DNA of 64,000 nucleotides, from positions 6,076,001 to 6,140,000 of the forward strand of contig NZ_AP022588.1 in assembly GCF_010731735.1 (NCBI RefSeq), written 5' to 3'. The notes under the pieces are model-generated. The model saw nothing but the letters and a program-made list of their open reading frames with translations, was not told the origin of the DNA and did not search any database. A program made the position numbers and the translations under genes. The DNA is from Mycolicibacterium sediminis (GTDB lineage: Bacteria > Actinomycetota > Actinomycetes > Mycobacteriales > Mycobacteriaceae). Below are positions 58,067 to 64,000 of this stretch, in pieces. Positions within the stretch are counted from its first letter, which is position 1. Each line of letters starts with the position of its first letter.

Positions 58067-59331
58067 TCGTCGTCGAGGACGATCACCTCGAACGGTTCGG
58101 TGGGCACCTCGGCGACTGCCAGCTTCGCCGCGGAGTCGACGGGAATGACGTCACCGTTGAGCGCCGCGAGCGCCTTGTTGGTCCCGACGTCGCGACCCGC
58201 CTGCTCGCTGAGCAGCCACCGCACCTCGAGCATGTCGCAGTACGCCTGAATCGGTGTGCCCGCGTGGTGAACGGCGTTGTGCGCCAACAACTCGTACGGT
58301 GTCAGCACCTCGATGACCCACAGCCGTGCAGCGGTGGACTCGTCGACGTCGTGACCCGCTTCGGCGACCAGCTGCGCCTGGTAGGCGTGCAGGTCACCGA
58401 GCAGGATCCGCGCCTGGCCTTCGCCGACGTCGAGCCCGGTCAGCTCCTGGAGGCGCTGCGCATGGAAGCGACGGTCCCCGACCACGACCCGTGCCCGCAT
58501 CCGAGTGGGGTCGTCACCCTCTGGGTGCAGGCTCATCTCGTCGATGGCGAAGCCGAGGTCGTTGAGACGGCGGATGGTGCCCTCGACCCGGTACCGGTCG
58601 CTGAACCCGAAGACCGGCTCGGCGTGCAGCACGCTCCACAGTTCCTCGTAGCGCGTGCGCACCTGCTCGGCCTCGGCGATCAGCGTGTCGTGCAGTTCTT
58701 CCGGCCGCTCCAGCCGCTCCGCCAAATCGACCATCCCCATCGCGACGTTCTCCACCGCGATGTCGAGGTCGTAGCCCCGCTGCCCGCGGCTCAGCGTCGG
58801 ATGCACCTCGGAGGTCTCCGCGTCGACGAACCACGCCTGCAGCAGCTGCCCGTCGCGCGAGAACAGCGTGTTGGCCAGCGAGCAGTCGCCCCAGAAGACG
58901 CCGTGGCGGTGGAGTTCGACCAGCAGGCCAGCCATCGCATCCAGCAGCCGCGCCCGGTGCTTGGGCTGGTCGGGCGGCAGCCGCATGAACATCCGGCGGT
59001 ACTGCCACGATCCCTCGAGGTACCGGGTGACGAGGATCGCCGTGTCGAACTCAGGCTGCAGGACCAGCCCTGCCGGGTGGACGGCGGGCAGCCCCATGTC
59101 CTCGAGCCGGCGCAGGACGTCGAACTCCTTGACCGCGATCCGTGCCGGCATGTCCTTGACGGCCCAGAGCTTGTCGTCGGCGTCGACGAACTTCACCAGG
59201 TGCCTGCTCGGCCCGACGGCCATGTCGCGCAACGGGACGTCGGGCGCCCGCCACTCCGACAGCGGCCGGTCCCACGGCAGGGCGAGCAGTCCGGGTGTGG
59301 GTGCCCGCAGCCGTAACTCGGGCGCCCGCAC
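58063..59331 (-). CDS. DUF4032 kinase-like protein
   Basis: 422 residues. The N-terminal half has a kinase-fold pattern: LWAVKDM (Lys), GVFWGDCSLANTLF in place of HGDxxxxN, and VDAETSE at the DFG position, as in LPS-kinase/InaA-like proteins; the C-terminal half is the DUF4032 domain. His of the catalytic loop is Trp, while Asp and Asn remain. It follows the ABC ATPase by 1 nt, so it is part of the sugar-transport operon; role unknown. Confidence 0.8.
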   Translation of the reverse strand: MRAPELRLRAPTPGLLALPWDRPLSEWRAPDVPLRDMAVGPSRHLVKFVDADDKLWAVKDMPARIAVKEFDVLRRLEDMGLPAVHPAGLVLQPEFDTAILVTRYLEGSWQYRRMFMRLPPDQPKHRARLLDAMAGLLVELHRHGVFWGDCSLANTLFSRDGQLLQAWFVDAETSEVHPTLSRGQRGYDLDIAVENVAMGMVDLAERLERPEELHDTLIAEAEQVRTRYEELWSVLHAEPVFGFSDRYRVEGTIRRLNDLGFAIDEMSLHPEGDDPTRMRARVVVGDRRFHAQRLQELTGLDVGEGQARILLGDLHAYQAQLVAEAGHDVDESTAARLWVIEVLTPYELLAHNAVHHAGTPIQAYCDMLEVRWLLSEQAGRDVGTNKALAALNGDVIPVDSAAKLAVAEVPTEPFEVIVLDDD

Positions 59332-59332
59332 G

Positions 59333-60421
<1,089 letters not shown>

Positions 60422-60453
60422 GTCTGAAGCTCCTTGGAAGGTGAGGGGGTCGG

Positions 60454-61323
60454 TTACTTGATCGCGCCGAAGGACAGTCCGCGCACCAGCTTGTTCTGGG
60501 CGAACCAGCCGCACAGGATCACCGGCAGGGCGGCCATCGTTGCGGCCGCCGAGAGCACGGCCCAGTACTGGCCTTCACCGGCGATGAAGCCGACGAGGTA
60601 CACCGGCATGGTCTGGGCGTTGACCGCGGTCAGGTTGACCGCGAGGAAGAACTCGTTCCAGGCGAAGATCACGCAGATCAACGCGGTGGCCGCGATGCCG
60701 GGTGACACCAGCGGGAGGATGACCTCGCGCACCGACCGCCACAGGCTCGCGCCGTCGAGGCTGGCGGCCTCGAGGAGTTCACCGGGCACCTCGAGGAAGA
60801 ACGACCGCATCATCCACACCGCGATGGGCAGGTTCATCGACGTGTAGAGGATGACCAGCGCCCAGATGTTGTCCAGCAGACCCGTGTTCGACACGATCAC
60901 GTACAGCGGCAGGATCGCCGCGACGACGGGCAGCATCTTGGTGCTCATGAAGAAGAACAGCGCGTCCGAGGTCCCCTTGACGGGCCGCAGAGACAGGGCG
61001 AACGCGGCGGGCACCCCCAGCAGCAGCACTAGGACGGTCGACATCACGGTGGCGAACACCGAGTTCAGCATCGCCGTCCCGATGCCCTGGGCGAAGACCG
61101 CGGAGTACTGATCCAGCGTCGGGGTGAAGAACAGGGTCGGCGGATTGGTCGCGGCCGCGCTCTCCTGCTTGAACGACGTCAGGACCATCCAGAACACCGG
61201 GAAGAAGAACCCGATCCCGACGAGCCACGCCACCACGCCCCACGGGCTGAACTTCTTTGACTTCTTCTTGCGTGCGGGAGCCGGATTCGAACTCGCCGTG
61301 GTCTTTTCGACTGTGGTCGTCAC
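60454..61323 (-). CDS. Carbohydrate ABC permease (MalG type)
   Basis: 289 residues with six TM helices; a basic start (ARKKKSKKFSPWG) and the coupling loop EAASLDGASLWRSVREVILP that contacts the ATPase. GTG 61323 is 2 nt after the preceding permease stop. Second permease of the sugar/polyol importer. Confidence 0.92.
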   Translation of the reverse strand: MTTTVEKTTASSNPAPARKKKSKKFSPWGVVAWLVGIGFFFPVFWMVLTSFKQESAAATNPPTLFFTPTLDQYSAVFAQGIGTAMLNSVFATVMSTVLVLLLGVPAAFALSLRPVKGTSDALFFFMSTKMLPVVAAILPLYVIVSNTGLLDNIWALVILYTSMNLPIAVWMMRSFFLEVPGELLEAASLDGASLWRSVREVILPLVSPGIAATALICVIFAWNEFFLAVNLTAVNAQTMPVYLVGFIAGEGQYWAVLSAAATMAALPVILCGWFAQNKLVRGLSFGAIK

Positions 61324-61325
61324 GA

Positions 61326-62300
61326 TTACGCCGCCTCTTCCTTGCCGGAGAACGATTTGAAGATCAACCTCAACGCGAAGCTGGCGATGATCATCGTGAA
61401 GATGACGACCACCACGCCCATGGCGGCGGCCTGGCCCATGTCGAAGCCGAGGAACGCGCGCTGATAGATGTAGAACGGCAGGTTCGCACTGGCGACGCCC
61501 GGCCCGCCCTGCGTCATCATGAAGATGGCGTCGAAGGTGTTGACCAGGTAGACCGCACCGAGCACCACGCCCAGCTCGATGAAACGGCGGAGGTGGGGCA
61601 GCGTCAGCTCCCGGAAGAGTTGGAACGCACCGGCTCCGTCGACGCGGCCCGCCTCGAGCTGGTCGCGGGGCATCGACGTCAGGCCGGCCAGGATCAGCAG
61701 CATCATGAACGGGGTCCACTGCCAGATCAGTTCGACCATGACCATCGTCAGAGGGAACTGTCCGATCCAGTCCACCGGGCCGATACCCACCAGGGAGAGC
61801 ACCCAGTTGAGGATGCCGTTGGTGGGATCGAGGATCGTGGTCTTCCAGATCAGCGCTCCCGCAACGGGTGTGATCAGGAACGGCGTGATCAGCAGCGTCC
61901 GGACGACGCCGCGGCCGAGGAAGGCACGATCCAGCAGCAACGCGATCCCCAGGCCGAGCAGCGCCGAGATCAGCACCACGCCGACGATCAGGATGACGGT
62001 GTTGAGTGCCACGGACCAGAACTGGCTGTCCTTGACGACGGCGATGTAGTTGTTGATCCCGACGAACTCCCGTGATCCCGGGCGGACCAGGTTCCACGAC
62101 AGCGTCGAGTAGTACAGCGTGAACAGGAACGGCACCTGCGTCACGGCGATCATGAAGATGAGCGCGGGGAGCAGCGGCCCTCGCCGGCGCCATCCCTCGG
62201 CGCGGCTCACCCCGACGTCCTGGCGCTCCCGGATCTTCCGGACGCGCTCGGCCACCTCCGCTTCGCCGGTGTCGGCGCCGGTATCGGCAGTAAGAGTCAT
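61326..62300 (-). CDS. Carbohydrate ABC permease (MalF type)
   Basis: 324 residues with six TM helices after a charged 45-residue N-terminus, and the EAGRVDGAGAFQLFRELTLP coupling loop. ATG 62300 overlaps the stop of the binding-protein gene (TGATG) and has GGAG 7 nt upstream. Pairs with the MalG-type permease. Confidence 0.92.
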   Translation of the reverse strand: MTLTADTGADTGEAEVAERVRKIRERQDVGVSRAEGWRRRGPLLPALIFMIAVTQVPFLFTLYYSTLSWNLVRPGSREFVGINNYIAVVKDSQFWSVALNTVILIVGVVLISALLGLGIALLLDRAFLGRGVVRTLLITPFLITPVAGALIWKTTILDPTNGILNWVLSLVGIGPVDWIGQFPLTMVMVELIWQWTPFMMLLILAGLTSMPRDQLEAGRVDGAGAFQLFRELTLPHLRRFIELGVVLGAVYLVNTFDAIFMMTQGGPGVASANLPFYIYQRAFLGFDMGQAAAMGVVVVIFTMIIASFALRLIFKSFSGKEEAA

Positions 62301-63670
62301 CACTTCTCCTGGTAGGTCTTGCCGACGACCTCGGCATACTGCTGGGCTTGATCGAGTGCGGCGTCCACCGAGATCTGACCGGCGATGGCTGCGCTGATCT
62401 GCTGGCTCACCCGGGTTCCGAGATCCTGGAACTCCGGGATGCCGACGAACTGCACGCCGGTGTACGGAACCGGTTGCACCGTGGGCTTGTCCGGCGTCGC
62501 GTTGGTGATCGACTTGAGCGTCAGCGGTCCGTAGGACTTCGACACCGCCTCGTACTCCGGCAGTTCGGTGTAGGTCGAGGTCCGGCTACCGGGCGGCACC
62601 CGCTCCCAGCCAAGCTTCTCGCCCACCAGCTTCATGTAGTCCTTGCTGGTCATCCACGAGATGAACTTCCATGCGCCGTCCGGGTTCTTGGCGCCCTTCG
62701 GGATGCCCAGCGCCCAGGTGTAGAGCCACCCCGAGTTGGGCTTCTCGACGATCGGCGCGGGCAGGTAGCCGATCTTGCCCACCAGGTCCGGGTACGTCTT
62801 GGGGTCCTCGAGTGTCGAGACCGCCGACGTCGCGTCGTACCACATGGCCGTCTGACCCTGACCGAACAGGTTGGCGCACTCCTGGAATCCGGTCGAGGAT
62901 GCACCCAGCTCGCCGGACTCCTTGATCGTGTTGACGTAGAAGTTGACGGCCTCCTTCACCTGAGGACTGTTCAACTGGGCGTTCCACTGATCGTCGAACC
63001 AGCGTCCGCCGAAGGTGTTGATCACCGTGTCGAGCGGCGCGAGCACCTCGCCCCAGCCCGGCTTGCCGCGCAGGCAGATCCCCGCCCGGTCGTTGGTCTT
63101 CAGCGTCTTCGCCCACTGTCCGACCTCCTGCCACGTCGGCTGGTAGTTCGGATCCTGGTTGATCTGGATGCCGGCCTGCTCGAAGAGGTCCTTGCGGTAC
63201 ATCAGGAACGACGACTCGCCGTAGAACGGCACCGAGTACATGTTGCCCTCGTAGGACAGCGACTCCCGCAGCGACGGGATGAAGTCGTTCATGTCGTAGC
63301 CGGGCGTGTTGTTCGCGTAGTCGTTCAGCGGCAGCAGCCACCCGTCCTTGGCCCACTGCGGTGTCTCGAAGTTGCTGATCATCGAGACGTCGAACTCGCT
63401 GCCGCCCATGGCCGCCGACATCGTTATCTTGGCGCGCGCCTGGTTCTCCGAGAGCGAGACGAACTTCAGCTTGGTGCCCGGATTGTCCTTCTCGAACTCC
63501 GAGGACAGCTCCTGCGCGTCGGTCATCTGGGAGTTGGAGACCAGTGCGATGGTCACCTCGTTCTCGGACGCACCGAGGCTGCCGGCACCGGAGCACCCCG
63601 CCGTGAACGTCAGGCCCACCGCCGCGGCGCACGCCGCCGCACGATGGAGAACTCTTCGTCGAGTCTGCAT
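62300..63670 (-). CDS. Carbohydrate-binding lipoprotein (ABC SBP)
   Basis: 456 residues. A signal peptide with Arg-rich start (MQTRRRVLHRAA) ends at lipobox FTAGC. The mature protein is a family-1 extracellular solute-binding protein: VTIALVSNSQM, EFEKDNPGTKLKF, GIPKGAKNPDGAWKFISWM. Sorbitol/mannitol-type SBPs look similar, but the ligand is not certain. GAGAGG lies 8 nt upstream of ATG 63670. Confidence 0.93.
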   Translation of the reverse strand: MQTRRRVLHRAAACAAAVGLTFTAGCSGAGSLGASENEVTIALVSNSQMTDAQELSSEFEKDNPGTKLKFVSLSENQARAKITMSAAMGGSEFDVSMISNFETPQWAKDGWLLPLNDYANNTPGYDMNDFIPSLRESLSYEGNMYSVPFYGESSFLMYRKDLFEQAGIQINQDPNYQPTWQEVGQWAKTLKTNDRAGICLRGKPGWGEVLAPLDTVINTFGGRWFDDQWNAQLNSPQVKEAVNFYVNTIKESGELGASSTGFQECANLFGQGQTAMWYDATSAVSTLEDPKTYPDLVGKIGYLPAPIVEKPNSGWLYTWALGIPKGAKNPDGAWKFISWMTSKDYMKLVGEKLGWERVPPGSRTSTYTELPEYEAVSKSYGPLTLKSITNATPDKPTVQPVPYTGVQFVGIPEFQDLGTRVSQQISAAIAGQISVDAALDQAQQYAEVVGKTYQEK

Positions 63671-63683
63671 ACCGGTCAACCTC

Positions 63684-64000
63684 TCACTGATCCAACAACC
63701 AACGGGCACAATCGATGTCACATACCAAGAGCTTCGCCAGGCCGCCGAGCAGCGCGGCGTGCGTCGCCACGTGCTTCTCCGGACCGCTGCAGATGAGGAT
63801 CGTCTTCTCGCACCGACGGATGTCCTCGAGCGGCACGGACACCGCGCGCTGCGCCAGCTCCGTCTCGACGGGGGCGCCCTTGGCGTCGAAGAACCTGCCG
63901 CCGATCTCGCCGACCGCGCCGAGCGTGATCAGCTCGTCGAGCATCCGCACGTCGAGGAAGCTGCCCTCGAAGAGCGTGGTCGACGTCGACACCGAGCCGA
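63684..64000 (-). CDS. SorC-family sugar-responsive regulator, C-terminal part
   Basis: The last 105 residues of a gene that runs past the window. The visible part has GEIGGRFFDAKGAP and CSGPEKHVATHAALLGGLAK, the sugar-phosphate-binding domain of SorC/DeoR-type regulators. It ends 13 nt before the SBP start, so regulator and transporter appear to share a transcript. The N-terminal HTH is outside view. Confidence 0.8.
   Translation of the reverse strand, partial: GSVSTSTTLFEGSFLDVRMLDELITLGAVGEIGGRFFDAKGAPVETELAQRAVSVPLEDIRRCEKTILICSGPEKHVATHAALLGGLAKLLVCDIDCARWLLDQ

Noticed and set aside
60454..62337. A single 627-residue permease fusion
   Set aside because: The long frame upstream of 61323 is a shadow of the MalF-type gene; the GTG at 61323 sits 2 nt after that gene's stop and gives a normal-length permease.

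Overview
The window is a GC-rich actinobacterial chromosome segment, most likely from a fast-growing Mycobacterium/Mycolicibacterium. The evidence is mixed. Several genes have closest recognisable relatives in M. tuberculosis: UvrD1, the small chorismate mutase (Rv0948c type), Pgi, an Rv0945-type SDR, the secreted chorismate mutase (Rv1885c type), GabD2, LigD. Many genes look leaderless, with a TANNNT-like -10 box 6-7 nt before the start codon, as is common in mycobacteria. One promoter carries an exact match to the mycobacterial KstR operator. No rRNA, tRNA, CRISPR array, intact insertion sequence or prophage was seen.

Region 1 (1-17.9 kb) is mainly conserved core: an M23 peptidase tail, UvrD1, chorismate mutase behind a candidate Phe/Tyr-sensing leader-peptide attenuator, a membrane protein, a GabD-type dehydrogenase, Pgi, a ZIP-like membrane protein, an SDR, a secreted chorismate mutase, an Fpg-family protein, a holin-like and a YihY protein, an AurF-type diiron protein, an F420/LLM oxidoreductase with a KstR-like operator, and a divergent ROK regulator/MFS pair.

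Region 2 (17.9-38.3 kb) is a redox/catabolic zone. It holds an AraC regulator beside a cholesterol-oxidase-like GMC flavoprotein with an SDR; GabD2 behind a perfect 16-bp palindrome; an intergenic tandem repeat; and then a regulatory unit centred on a large LuxR-type (LAL) ATPase regulator. Around it lie a three-subunit molybdenum aldehyde oxidoreductase, two HSL-type hydrolases (one with Cys in place of the nucleophile Ser), and a bicupin/haloperoxidase-like/OYE/flavin-monooxygenase/lipoprotein operon. Two copies of an ATCAGTC-N4-GACTGAT palindrome sit about 42.5 bp upstream of predicted transcription starts in this unit. One is bidirectional and each side begins with a leaderless uORF overlapping the downstream start codon. 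I infer one small regulon.

Region 3 (38.3-43.5 kb) has a diguanylate cyclase, a short acidic protein, a PlsC-like acyltransferase, a P-loop kinase and the ykoEDC thiamine-precursor transporter under a TPP riboswitch.

Region 4 (43.6-55.5 kb) looks accessory: small regulators beside SDRs and methyltransferases, a frameshifted CPBP protease, a GMC gene remnant, and two families of short dispersed intergenic repeats. Three times a regulator is divergent from an SDR gene with a palindrome between them.

Region 5 (55.5-64 kb) returns to conserved genes: LigD (end joining), a small secreted protein, and a carbohydrate ABC operon (SorC-type regulator, lipoprotein SBP, two permeases, ATPase) that ends in a DUF4032 kinase-like protein.
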